Source of the DNA: Owenweeksia sp.
GTDB taxonomy: Bacteria; Bacteroidota; Bacteroidia; Flavobacteriales; Schleiferiaceae
Assembly: GCA_002695025.1 (NCBI GenBank)
Contig: NZNV01000010.1
Span: forward strand, 248,001 to 312,000
Length of the DNA: 64,000 nt
Reading direction: 5' to 3'
Positions 54,278 through 62,897 of the stretch are shown in pieces. The position numbers and the translations under genes are program-made. The notes beneath the pieces were generated by a model. The model ran no database searches and was not told the origin of the DNA. It saw nothing but the letters and a program-made list of their open reading frames with translations. Positions within the stretch are counted from its first letter, which is position 1, and the number at the start of each line of letters is the position of its first letter.

Positions 54278-55398
54278 TACAGCGTTTTACGAAGAATGGT
54301 GGTAAACATTTTTATTCCGGTGGTAATGATCTCATCCGGGAAATCGTAATCCGGATTATGCAGGGCCGGGGTATCTTTACCCGATCCAATTCCAAACATA
54401 GCCCCGGGAAATTTTTCGGTGAAAAGGCCAAAATCCTCACCCCATTTGAAAGGTGTGGCCCGCTCCTCAAAGTCCAATTGATTTTCATCAGCGCTGCTGC
54501 GGATCACTTCAAAGCTCTCCGAATTATTCATATTGGCATAAAAAACTTCCAGCCATTCCGATTGCAGTTGCAGCTGATATTTCTTTATGATCTCCTCCAC
54601 CCGCTTCATAAGCCTGGTTTCAAAGCCCTCCATTACTTGATTGCTGAAGGTGCGCAGGGTAAGATGTACCTCTCCGTAACCGGCCGAAATACCGTAGGCT
54701 TTTTCACCCATATTGACATGTACCAGTGTGATTAGCCGGAAATCCTCGCGATTGATGTCTTTTTCAGAAAGCTCTTCACTCAATTGCAGGATTTCAGCAA
54801 TCGCCAGTCCCGGATTTATTCCGCGCTCCGGCTCAGCCGCATGCGAGGTTTTGCCGTGTAATTTCAGAATTACACTCTTGGCCGCAGCCGTAAAGGCTCC
54901 CTTACGGCAAACTACCTGGTGCATGGGATAACCGGGCAGGTTATGAAGGGCAAAAGCCATGTCGGCTTTAAAGTCGAATTCCGGGTCCTCAATAATAGCG
55001 CGGGCCCCTTTACCGTTTTCTTCGGCCGGTTGAAAAACCAGGCACACTTCTCCCCTCTCTGGTTTATTGGTGGCCAGCTCAGCTGCCACACCCAGCATGA
55101 TGGCAGCATGCCCGTCATGCCCACATTTATGCGAAACTCCTTTATGGATGGAGCGGTATTCAAAATCGTTGGTTTCCTCAATGGGAAGGGCATCGATATC
55201 GGCACGTAACAGTACTTTATTCCCTTCCTTTTCGCTTTTAAAATGTACCAGCAAACCGGTACCGCCAGTCTTTTTGGGGCTAAGGCCTGTTTTTTCCAGG
55301 GCTTTATATATCCTCTCCTGCGTTTCCTTCTCCTGTGTAGAGACTTCAGGGTTGGCATGCAGTTCCCTGCGAAAATCCCGCAGCTCTTCAAAGGTCAT
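54277..55398 (-). CDS. M20-family N-acyl-amino-acid amidohydrolase
   Basis: The 373-residue metal-dependent amidohydrolase has RRELHANPEVS at the start, the metal motifs RADIDALPIEE and HKCGHDGHAAIML, PAEENGKGA, and the dimerisation-domain motif SHAAEPERGINP. Homologues cleave N-acetyl or N-acyl groups from amino acids (hippurate, N-acetyl-diaminopimelate, aminoacylase types). In this operon it may release free amino acids from acylated ones for the racemases that follow. Its start overlaps the GNAT stop by four bases. Confidence 0.9.
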   Translation of the reverse strand: MTFEELRDFRRELHANPEVSTQEKETQERIYKALEKTGLSPKKTGGTGLLVHFKSEKEGNKVLLRADIDALPIEETNDFEYRSIHKGVSHKCGHDGHAAIMLGVAAELATNKPERGEVCLVFQPAEENGKGARAIIEDPEFDFKADMAFALHNLPGYPMHQVVCRKGAFTAAAKSVILKLHGKTSHAAEPERGINPGLAIAEILQLSEELSEKDINREDFRLITLVHVNMGEKAYGISAGYGEVHLTLRTFSNQVMEGFETRLMKRVEEIIKKYQLQLQSEWLEVFYANMNNSESFEVIRSSADENQLDFEERATPFKWGEDFGLFTEKFPGAMFGIGSGKDTPALHNPDYDFPDEIITTGIKMFTTILRKTL

Positions 55399-55832
55399 GA
55401 TGGGTTCTTTTTATAGCGCATCTCCAGGTACTTATTGGTAAAGCCAATGTTTTCGTACAGGTGCCGGGCCGGATTATCCGGTTCTACGTGAAGAGCAATA
55501 TCTCCACGGGCTTTTTCAATAACCCGGGTCATCAATTTGCGTCCGTAACCCTTACCCCGGGTTGAACGGTCAACGGCTATATACACCAGGATATTTTCAG
55601 GTATATACCCGCTCATTCCCGTTTCATTGATCACTACCGCACCCTTAATATCGCCACCTTCATGACCAACCGTTATGAAGCCGCCCTTCCGGTACACGTA
55701 GTTGATACACTTAAGGATGTCTTCCTTTGCATCACCATATTGTTCCAGGTGATTAAATAAGAAGTCCGCTATGCGTTCATCCGTGAATTTTGGGTTTTCA
55801 CCACTTTGGGCATCAATGTGTTCGAAGTCCAT
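55395..55832 (-). CDS. GNAT-family N-acetyltransferase
   Basis: The 145-residue protein carries the acetyl-CoA motif VDRSTRGKGYGRKLMTRVIE (RxxGxG) and the C-terminal LHVEPDNPARHLYENIGF strand-helix typical of GNAT enzymes. Its first 20 bases overlap the symporter's end. The pairing with an M20 deacylase suggests that acetylation and deacetylation of the same amino acid are handled in one operon; the substrate is not known. Confidence 0.86.
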   Translation of the reverse strand: MDFEHIDAQSGENPKFTDERIADFLFNHLEQYGDAKEDILKCINYVYRKGGFITVGHEGGDIKGAVVINETGMSGYIPENILVYIAVDRSTRGKGYGRKLMTRVIEKARGDIALHVEPDNPARHLYENIGFTNKYLEMRYKKNPS

Positions 55833-57273
55833 TTTTGGGGTCTTTAACTAATTCTGAGAATAAAATATACACTATTAATGACAACGAAATCCCGAAAATG
55901 TTGGGATCCAGGCCCAGCGGCATTTGTAGCCACTCCTGCTTTTTACATATTTCTAATAATAGGGTGGTGGTCCCCCCGGTAATCATGGCCACTAAAGCAG
56001 CTGTGGGATTCTTTTTCCGGAAGAAGAGGGCGGCCAGTAAAGGCACCAGTAAACCAGACACCATAAAAGAATACGACATCAACATCAGGTCCAGTACATT
56101 GGTCATCAGTGTAGCCAGTATAAGTGCTACGGCCCCCAGTGCCATGGTGGCCCACTGGGAGTATTTCAATAACTTTTCTTCCTTGATGGGAAGTATTTTA
56201 GAGAGGATGTCCGTTACCAGATTACCACTGGCAGCCATAAGGCAACTGTCAGCCGTACTCATAATGGCTGAAAAATAAGCAGACATCATCAGGCCCATTA
56301 AACCGGCTGGTAAAATGGTCCGCAGCATTACCGGCAAGCCCATTTCACTATCCATATCGGCAATAGCTTCATAACCCAGTCCATCAAACAACCCCTGTTG
56401 CACGGCCACACGCGCAAAAAGTCCTAGCAGCACTCCCATAAAGGCCATTACAGGCCATTCAAAAATGCCGGCAATAAACCAGGCTCTGCGGGCCGTTTTT
56501 TCATTACGGCTGGCATAAATTCGCTGGTACAGCGTCATCCCGATAAACCAGATGGGGATAATGGTAATAGCCCAGTTAAGAAGTTGTTGCCAACCGATAT
56601 TGGTGATATCCAAAAAGGACGGATCCAAGGTGGAGGTTATCCCTTCCCAGCCTCCTATAGCCTGGTAACCCAGGGGAATACCTATAAAGATCAGCCCTCC
56701 CATCAACAATAACCACTGAACGGTATCGGTATAGATCACGGCCTTTAAACCGCCAAAAACGGTGTAAACCACTGCTGTTATACCCATGATCAAAACCGCC
56801 TGGTTGAGATCCAGGGTAGGGAAAGTAGCAGAAGCCAGTTTGGCTCCGGCCAGTATTTGTGCACTGGTAAAACCGATGTACCCGATGCCGGAAACGATAC
56901 CTGCCACCAAGGCTACACGTTTGTTGAAAAGATGAAGGAAAATTTCAGGAAAAGTGTAAAGGCGATGCTTACCAATAAGTTTAAAAACCCGGGGAATGAG
57001 GAATATAGCGCTAAGCCAGGCACCTATCAACCCGGTAAAAAGCATCCAGCTACCCGCCAGGCCAATGGCAAAACCCAAACCTCCCAGACCTATGGAAAAT
57101 CCGCCACCTACGTCAGTGGCCACTACACTAAGTCCTATGTGCAGGCTGCTCATGGACCTTCCCCCAACATAGTAATCATCTATATCTTTGTTCCTGCGCA
57201 TGAAGTAGAAACCTACTCCCAGCATGCCCACGAGGTAAACAATAAATATGATGAGATCTACCGCACTGATCAA
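55813..57273 (-). CDS. Sodium/solute symporter (SSS family)
   Basis: The 486-residue protein has about 13 membrane helices. SSS features include an N-terminal helix followed by YYVGGRSMSSLHIGLSVVAT, then GGGFSIGLGGLGFAIGLAG, GISYIGFTSAQ-like GYIGFTSAQI, and YTVFGGLKAVIYTDTVQWLL. SSS proteins take up amino acids, sugars, organic acids or vitamins with Na+. It heads the operon with GNAT, M20 and two racemases, which points to an amino acid or acyl-amino acid as substrate, by inference only. Confidence 0.9.
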   Translation of the reverse strand: MISAVDLIIFIVYLVGMLGVGFYFMRRNKDIDDYYVGGRSMSSLHIGLSVVATDVGGGFSIGLGGLGFAIGLAGSWMLFTGLIGAWLSAIFLIPRVFKLIGKHRLYTFPEIFLHLFNKRVALVAGIVSGIGYIGFTSAQILAGAKLASATFPTLDLNQAVLIMGITAVVYTVFGGLKAVIYTDTVQWLLLMGGLIFIGIPLGYQAIGGWEGITSTLDPSFLDITNIGWQQLLNWAITIIPIWFIGMTLYQRIYASRNEKTARRAWFIAGIFEWPVMAFMGVLLGLFARVAVQQGLFDGLGYEAIADMDSEMGLPVMLRTILPAGLMGLMMSAYFSAIMSTADSCLMAASGNLVTDILSKILPIKEEKLLKYSQWATMALGAVALILATLMTNVLDLMLMSYSFMVSGLLVPLLAALFFRKKNPTAALVAMITGGTTTLLLEICKKQEWLQMPLGLDPNIFGISLSLIVYILFSELVKDPKNGLRTH

Positions 57274-57345
57274 AACGTTTGCAAATATGGCAACATTTAA
57301 ACGTTTATCCCATTTTAGGGTGTCCTTATTAATCTTCGGTCAATT

Positions 57346-58239
57346 ATGAGAAGCCTCCTGCTCATTTTGTGGTTGAGCTTTCTACTACTTTTTTCCGGAA
57401 GCTGTAGAACGCGGAAAAACGTTCATCATACCCGCCATTACCGGGTATTGGAAAACCGGATGACGATGGAATTGGAAATAATACCAGCCCGCAGCCCCAG
57501 AGGCATCGTGATGCTCATACCCTCCCCCTTTGATTTTTTTGACCGTAAAAAGGATAATGCACTCACCGAAGTGCTACACCGGCAAGGATATGCTGTGATT
57601 ATTGCGCCTACCCATTCCGAAAACAACCTGATCAACAAAGAGAACTGGTCCGATGGGTTGATGGACGCCTTTCACCAGTCTCTCAATGATTCCTTATTGC
57701 CCTCGCCCTACCAAAAATTGTTCATCATAGGTTTTGAAGAAGGCGGAAATATCCTGCCCAGGCTCTGCCGTTTCCTGAAGCCTGATCTTTTTATTGCTGT
57801 AAACAGTGGTCCAAAAAGCCCTTTATTTGAAGTGTTAACGGCCTTGCAGGATACCGCTGTTGATCTGAAACCTTATGTGGAGGCCTATGATGCTATTGAC
57901 GAAGCCGAAATCGTAGAAAAAACCGAAGCCTTTTTTTCCGAAACCTACCCGTCCGGTAAGCTCGGTAACCGTTCTGGTAAATACTGGCTTTCCTTTTATG
58001 AGGATCCTACTTATGAAGCCTTGATACGCGCCAATCAAAAGGGATATTATATTCTTTCTGAGAATTACCCGCTTATTAACAAATCCAGCCGGGAACTCTT
58101 GGAAAGTGCCTTACCCAAAGAGCCTTCGCGCAAAGTGGAATTGATCGCCATTCCCGGTACCGGGAATTTTGAAAAGAATGAGGAAGAAATGGAGCTGCTG
58201 GTAAAACAGGTGCAAATGATACTTAGCAGCCCTCGCTGA
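57346..58239 (+). CDS. Lipoprotein with degenerate alpha/beta-hydrolase fold
   Basis: The 297-residue protein has lipobox LLLLFSGSC with cysteine 20. The body follows an alpha/beta-hydrolase pattern: RGIVMLIPSPFDFF, GYAVIIAPTHSEN, then a nucleophile elbow at 129-133 that reads GFEEG. The serine is replaced by Glu131. Near the C-terminus AIPGTGNFEKN stands where a catalytic histidine (usually ADHxF) is expected. It is therefore probably a non-catalytic binding protein, or a hydrolase using other residues. It overlaps the convergent rpiB by 17 bases. Confidence 0.75.
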   Translation: MRSLLLILWLSFLLLFSGSCRTRKNVHHTRHYRVLENRMTMELEIIPARSPRGIVMLIPSPFDFFDRKKDNALTEVLHRQGYAVIIAPTHSENNLINKENWSDGLMDAFHQSLNDSLLPSPYQKLFIIGFEEGGNILPRLCRFLKPDLFIAVNSGPKSPLFEVLTALQDTAVDLKPYVEAYDAIDEAEIVEKTEAFFSETYPSGKLGNRSGKYWLSFYEDPTYEALIRANQKGYYILSENYPLINKSSRELLESALPKEPSRKVELIAIPGTGNFEKNEEEMELLVKQVQMILSSPR

Positions 58240-58657
58240 TCTTGTTCACGCGCCTTTCATGACGCCCTCCTTCAAACTCGGCACCCAGGAAAGCCTTCAC
58301 AATGTCCAGCCCTTCCTTTTCAGAAATAAAACGAGCTGGAAGGCTTAATATATTGGCATTGTTATGTTGACGGGCCAGTTCTGCCAATTCTGTGTTCCAG
58401 CACAGGGCCGCGCGGATGTTACGGTGTTTGTTCACCGTCATATTAATACCATTACCGCTTCCACAGATTACGATGCCCAGATCAGCCATACCGCTGGTCA
58501 CATCATCCGCCACCGGATGACCAAAATCCGGATAATCCACACTATCCGAAGAATGCGTACCAAAATCCTTTACTTCTACTCCATCCGCGCCCAGTTTCTT
58601 CTTAACGGCTTCTTTTAATTCGTAACCTGCGTGGTCCGATCCTATGGCAATTTTCAT
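58223..58657 (-). CDS. rpiB: Ribose-5-phosphate isomerase B
   Basis: The 144-residue RpiB/LacAB-family sugar isomerase has KIAIGSDHAGYELKE at the start, DFGTHSSDSVDYPDFGHPV, and the catalytic cysteine in GIVICGSGNGINM (about residue 66), followed by NKHRNIRAALCW. It interconverts ribose 5-phosphate and ribulose 5-phosphate in the pentose phosphate pathway. Its length and motifs are complete. Confidence 0.95.
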   Translation of the reverse strand: MKIAIGSDHAGYELKEAVKKKLGADGVEVKDFGTHSSDSVDYPDFGHPVADDVTSGMADLGIVICGSGNGINMTVNKHRNIRAALCWNTELAELARQHNNANILSLPARFISEKEGLDIVKAFLGAEFEGGRHERRVNKISEGC

Positions 58658-59115
58658 GCTTGTTGATATATGTTAATAAATTGTGAACCTTGCTTTAAAT
58701 CAGTGTTTTGCTGTTAACAGACTTTATTAACACAAGATTAAGTCTATGTTCATTACTTCTCAAAAACACGGCTTGACTTTTTACCGGCAATTATTCATAT
58801 ACCTGAATTTTCCGGGCAATCCCTCTCTTCTGTTAATAGTTGTCGCGGTCTTTTCCACCAGGTGTCTTCCGGATATTAACTACCGAAGGCAAAATTCTTT
58901 TCAAAAATACATTCTTTACAAGGGTTCCTAACAATTGTTAACTAAATTCGTTTGTATTTGTAATTGAAAGCCTTAAGACAGCGTTTATGGCTTACAAGCT
59001 GTTGAAAAGCATTAAAAGCTGATAAAAGCAACCTTCGGTCAAAAATTTTATCCAAGTAATTAACCGGACATTATTACCATCATATTTTAAGATTCAAAAA
59101 AGAAAGAAGATATAT
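58658..59115. other. AT-rich intergenic region with repeated TGTTAATAA-like motifs and palindromes
   Basis: The 458 bases between rpiB and the YwqK gene hold TGTTAATAA (58671-58679) and its inverted copy TTATTAACA (58724-58732). There is also a near copy (58831-58839), the palindrome CTGTTAACAG (58711-58720) and the palindrome TAACAATTGTTA (58929-58940). No convincing gene is present. These may be binding sites for one regulator. Confidence 0.45.
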
Positions 59116-60690
59116 ATGTTATTAAGAATCCTTCTCCTCTCCTCTTTTGTTTTGAGCTCCTTACTTTCGATAGCCCAAACGGAAAAGGACAGCCTGGAAT
59201 TTACAGTGTATTATTACGAAGGTGGTGCAAAATCCAGTGAAGGTTATTTGAAGGACGGGCAGCCGGAAGGGTATTGGAAAAGCTATTACCGTTCCGGTAA
59301 TATGAAGGCTGAAGGTAACCGGGTGGATCATCTTCTGGATGGTCCCTGGGTGTTTTACAATGAAGATGGTGAAAAAAAGCTGGAGATCAATTACAGGAAA
59401 GATAAGAAGGATGGCTTGCGAAAAACCTTTATGGATGGGCAGCTTATTAAAGAAGAACCTTTTGTGGATGACCAGATCAGGGGTTTTGTTAAGGAGTATT
59501 ATGAAAACGGGGGAGAATTGCAGCGTGAAATACCTTTTAAAGATAGTCAGGCACACGGTACTGGCTATGAATATGCCCAGGATGGAAGGATCATAACCCT
59601 TCTCACTTATAAATCAGGGGTCCTTACCAAACAGCAGCCTATAAACAGGATGGATCAGCAACTGCAAAAACAGGGTATGTGGATGACCTTTTATGAAAAC
59701 CGTCAGGTAAAAACCGAAGGGCCTTACGTCAATGATCTCAAAAATGGCTACTGGAAATATTATCTCAGCAATGGAGATCTGCAAAGGGTGGAGAAATGGA
59801 TCATGGGAGTGCTACAGGAAAATGCCCAGGAAGTGGCTAAAGTGGAGATCAGGAGAGAGATTGATCCCCAAACCGGTAAACTGGCCTTTAAAGGAGCCTA
59901 TCGTAATGGTAAGCCCGAAGGCGTACACCGTCAATACGATGAAGATGGCAATGTGATATCCTCCAGGATATACGAAAACGGTATTGTGCTGTATGAAGGT
60001 ATTGTGGATGAACAAGGCCGTAAACAGGGACCCTGGAAGGAGTATTATCCAGATGGTACCCTTAAGGCAGAAGGAAGTTATAAGGACGATCTTAAGATAG
60101 AGGAATGGGTATACTATTACCCGGATGAAACAGTAGAACAAACCGGAAGTTATCAGCAGGGATTACCCAACGGGCCCTGGGTTTGGTATCATCCCAACGG
60201 ACAGACCTGGCGTGAGGAAGAATTCTTCCGCGGTGAGGAAGATGGCCTTTCCGTAGAGTATAGCGACAGTGGAACCGTAATAGCCAGGGGCAACTACATT
60301 GAAGGTCGCAAGGATGGAGAATGGGTATTGCAAGTAAATGATCATAAGGAAGTGGGTAAGTATTTTGATGGCTTACGCAATGGTAAATGGATCTATTACT
60401 ATTATGATAAAGGTGAGACGATACGTTTTGAGGGAACCTTTGAAAATGGGCTGGCGTCAGGGTTTCATACTTTTTATTATCCCAATGGTAATGTAGAGCG
60501 CAGGGGAAAATTTGCCGGTGGACAAAAGGAAGGTATATGGGAGTATTTTGATGAGAATGGGGATAAAACCCTCACCATTGAATACGAAAACGGAGAGGAG
60601 ATAAAATACAACGGTGAAAAGATCAAGTACGGTCGCAGGCTGGAACGCATTATGGAGGATGAGGACCAGAAGGAAAACGAGGAAAGTTAA
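59116..60690 (+). CDS. Secreted YwqK/MORN-repeat protein
   Basis: The 524-residue protein has a signal peptide (SSLLSIAQ). About 17-19 MORN-like repeats of around 23 residues follow, with a GxxxGxWxxYYxxGxxxxEGxY pattern (for example GPWKEYYPDGTLKAEGSY, GKWIYYYYDKGETIRFEG). The C-terminal tail is highly charged (ERIMEDEDQKENEES). Databases often label this repeat YwqK antitoxin-like, but there is no toxin partner next to it. A surface or periplasmic scaffold role fits better. The gene has its own strong terminator. Confidence 0.82.
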   Translation: MLLRILLLSSFVLSSLLSIAQTEKDSLEFTVYYYEGGAKSSEGYLKDGQPEGYWKSYYRSGNMKAEGNRVDHLLDGPWVFYNEDGEKKLEINYRKDKKDGLRKTFMDGQLIKEEPFVDDQIRGFVKEYYENGGELQREIPFKDSQAHGTGYEYAQDGRIITLLTYKSGVLTKQQPINRMDQQLQKQGMWMTFYENRQVKTEGPYVNDLKNGYWKYYLSNGDLQRVEKWIMGVLQENAQEVAKVEIRREIDPQTGKLAFKGAYRNGKPEGVHRQYDEDGNVISSRIYENGIVLYEGIVDEQGRKQGPWKEYYPDGTLKAEGSYKDDLKIEEWVYYYPDETVEQTGSYQQGLPNGPWVWYHPNGQTWREEEFFRGEEDGLSVEYSDSGTVIARGNYIEGRKDGEWVLQVNDHKEVGKYFDGLRNGKWIYYYYDKGETIRFEGTFENGLASGFHTFYYPNGNVERRGKFAGGQKEGIWEYFDENGDKTLTIEYENGEEIKYNGEKIKYGRRLERIMEDEDQKENEES

Positions 60691-60716
60691 TTAGTGTTAA
60701 TTTGTAGAACATTAAG

Positions 60717-60752
60717 ATCGCTTTGTGTTTATTTGCGCAAAGCGATTTTTTT
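60717..60752 (+). terminator. Rho-independent terminator of the YwqK gene, abutting the NUDIX start codon
   Basis: ATCGCTTTG (60717-60725) and CAAAGCGAT (60738-60746) form a perfect nine-base stem, extended by A-U pairs and followed by seven T (60746-60752). The next base begins the ATG of the NUDIX gene. Confidence 0.8.
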
Positions 60753-61313
60753 ATGTCCGGCAAAGTCAGAGATGTGGGTTCGTGGAAGGAATTGAACCGC
60801 GAATTGAAATACAGCAATCCCTGGATTGAAGTAAGCGAAAGTCAGGTGGTAAACCCAAATGGAGGCAAAGGCATTTACGGTGTAGTACATTTTAAGAACC
60901 TGGCGATTGGTGTGATTCCTCTGGATGAAGATAATTATACCTGGATTGTAGGACAGGAGCGCTTTCCTTTCGATGGTAAGTATACCTGGGAGATTATTGA
61001 AGGTGGAGGTGCTTTGAAAGATGATCCGAAGGATTCTGCCAGGCGTGAACTGCTGGAAGAAGCCGGTTTAAAGGCTGAAAGCCTGGAACTGATCCAGGAA
61101 ATGGACCTCAGCAACTCTGCTACTGATGAACGTGCTTTGATTTACGTGGCCCGGGGGCTCAGTTTTCATGATGCCGATCCGGATGAAACTGAAAAATTAC
61201 AAGTAAAAAGGATACCCTTCGAGGAATTGTATCAAATGGTTTTAAAAGGAGAGGTAACGGATAGCCTCAGTGTAGCAGGGGTGTTGAAGTTGAAGATACT
61301 TATGGAGCAATAA
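60753..61313 (+). CDS. NUDIX hydrolase (ADP-sugar pyrophosphatase-like)
   Basis: From ATG at 60753 the protein has 187 residues. The Nudix box reads GGGALKDDPKDSARRELLEE followed by AGL: the RExxEExG core is intact, but the first glutamate is aspartate (D instead of E). Upstream strands (GIYGVVHFKNLAIGVIPLDE) resemble ADP-ribose or ADP-sugar pyrophosphatases. A TTG at 60723 would add ten residues, but they lie within the upstream terminator hairpin, so ATG is chosen. Confidence 0.87.
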   Translation: MSGKVRDVGSWKELNRELKYSNPWIEVSESQVVNPNGGKGIYGVVHFKNLAIGVIPLDEDNYTWIVGQERFPFDGKYTWEIIEGGGALKDDPKDSARRELLEEAGLKAESLELIQEMDLSNSATDERALIYVARGLSFHDADPDETEKLQVKRIPFEELYQMVLKGEVTDSLSVAGVLKLKILMEQ

Positions 61314-61325
61314 ATGATTAGAATT

Positions 61326-61363
61326 AAAAAAGCCCCTACCGGTTAAAGTAGGAGCCTCTTTTT
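61326..61363. terminator. Bidirectional terminator between NUDIX and tyrosinase genes
   Basis: An imperfect hairpin (GCCCCTAC with GTAGGAGCC) has a run of A on the left and T on the right, so it can end transcription of the plus-strand NUDIX gene (stop at 61313) and the minus-strand tyrosinase gene (stop at 61383). Confidence 0.75.
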
Positions 61364-61382
61364 AAACAGAATTCAATATTGC

Positions 61383-62897
61383 TTAAGGATTTACGGCAAT
61401 CTTTTGAAGGCTGATCTCCTCAACTACTATTTCTTCATTAGCAACCTTCTGACCTTTGCGCAGGATTTCAATATCCAACTTTCCGTTGAATTTGGACTGA
61501 TCCAATTCATCCGTTACATCAAAGGTGAAAGTGCTGGATAGCTTATCACTCTCGGTATGACCATGAGCATGATGGTTGCCATGTTCTGTGGCGTGGTGTT
61601 CAGCTCCAAAAAAGGTCATAATACCAGCCAGGTTTTCATCACTAACTAATTCATCATCGGCACCTTGCTCTCGGATGTAAACTTCGTAGGGTGAATCAGG
61701 TTCATTGGTGAAGGATACTTTTAAGGTAAGTAATAAAGCGTATTCCTTATTGTCGGATTTAAGGACCATTTTTCCTTTTTTCCCGGAAAGATCAACGGCA
61801 AATTGGGTTCGTTCGCTATTAACCTTGCGTGCAGGTTTACTGGAGGCTACTGTTTCAGGTTCCTGCTCATCCTGCAAAACAACCTCATTACTGGCTAAGA
61901 GTTGTTTTTGATCAAAAACATCATAGGTATAGTTCATACCGTTGAAAGCCATTTCATACGCTTCAGCCACGGTAAATTCTACTTTTGATCCATCAGCATC
62001 AAAGAATGTATAACCCCAGGGATGGGCTTCCAGAGCTTCCAGGCTGGGCCTGGATCCGTTGGGGGAGTCTTCCCATTTTTGCCACAGGTAGTCAATATTG
62101 GAGTGGTGCAGCCAGAATATAGGATCAAAAGCAGCCGATGAAACTTCGGCCATTAAACCATCTCGTTTTTCCTGGTAAATCTCATTCCAGATATCATTAC
62201 GTTTACTGGCACCAATGTAATTGTGCATGGCGCCATGAGGAGCACGGTCAATGGTGGAATTAAATACGCTGAATATGCGATTCTCAAAGAGGTCGGTAAC
62301 ATCTAAGCTCTTGTCCATGTACGGTTGGATAGGGAAACCTTCATTCAGGCTATCCAGTCGTGCGGATGCATAAAGACTACTGCCTTCCTGGCGGAAGCCA
62401 TCAGGCATAACACGATAGCTGGTATTGGTATAATCCCAGTAAGGCAGAGCAAAATCCGATTTACCGGAATACTGACGGATGATCTTCTCCAGGTAGTAAA
62501 TGTAAAGACGGTGCCAGATGAGGAAATGCAGCTCAGAACCGTCTGCATGGGTACAATTCATCCAGGCAGCCATAATCTGCGAAGAATCCTGGTACTCAGG
62601 ACAAAGAGGATTACCATTAGGTACATTATTGGGTACCCAGTGAATGGCACCTTGGTAATACCAACTTACTGGGTTGGAGCAGGGTAGTTGTCTGAGTTTT
62701 TCAAAGGCTGTGGCCATGGCCTGTACATCCGGTGCAGCAGCGGGATCAGCAGCATTTTTACGGATATATTGAGGAGTAGCCTCCACAACCTCTTCCTCTT
62801 GGGTTTCCGTTTCAGCGGGTTGAGGATTTTGACACGAATTAAGTAGCATGCCCAGGCCTAAAGCCCAGACCATGGAAATTTTAAGGTTTGATTTCAT
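61383..62897 (-). CDS. Tyrosinase-family copper oxidase lipoprotein
   Basis: The 504-residue protein has lipoprotein cysteine 22 (MLLNSCQNP). The type-3 copper site is complete: CuA ligands likely His86 (AIHWVP), His117 (in CTH) and His129 (FLIWHRLYIYYLE); CuB ligands His221 and His225 (PHGAMHNYIG) and His264 or 265 (DPIFWLHHSNIDYLW). Cys115 two residues before His117 matches the thioether Cys-x-His of fungal tyrosinases. The C-terminal part (from about 290) resembles plant polyphenol-oxidase tail domains and has a histidine-rich segment (EHHATEHGNHHAHGH). It would oxidise phenols to quinones at the cell surface or in the periplasm. Confidence 0.88.
   Translation of the reverse strand: MKSNLKISMVWALGLGMLLNSCQNPQPAETETQEEEVVEATPQYIRKNAADPAAAPDVQAMATAFEKLRQLPCSNPVSWYYQGAIHWVPNNVPNGNPLCPEYQDSSQIMAAWMNCTHADGSELHFLIWHRLYIYYLEKIIRQYSGKSDFALPYWDYTNTSYRVMPDGFRQEGSSLYASARLDSLNEGFPIQPYMDKSLDVTDLFENRIFSVFNSTIDRAPHGAMHNYIGASKRNDIWNEIYQEKRDGLMAEVSSAAFDPIFWLHHSNIDYLWQKWEDSPNGSRPSLEALEAHPWGYTFFDADGSKVEFTVAEAYEMAFNGMNYTYDVFDQKQLLASNEVVLQDEQEPETVASSKPARKVNSERTQFAVDLSGKKGKMVLKSDNKEYALLLTLKVSFTNEPDSPYEVYIREQGADDELVSDENLAGIMTFFGAEHHATEHGNHHAHGHTESDKLSSTFTFDVTDELDQSKFNGKLDIEILRKGQKVANEEIVVEEISLQKIAVNP

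Noticed and set aside
58746-58931. 61-residue plus-strand frame between rpiB and the YwqK gene
   Set aside because: AT-rich, no family match, no promoter or ribosome site, and it overlaps the motif-rich control region.
58658-59115. Replication origin
   Set aside because: TGTTAATAA-like motifs are only near matches to DnaA boxes, and no dnaA, dnaN or other origin-linked gene is present.
59116-60690. Toxin-antitoxin system because of the YwqK repeat
   Set aside because: No toxin gene is adjacent, and the protein has a signal peptide.
60723-60752. TTG start for the NUDIX gene
   Set aside because: The extra ten codons form the terminator hairpin of the upstream gene.
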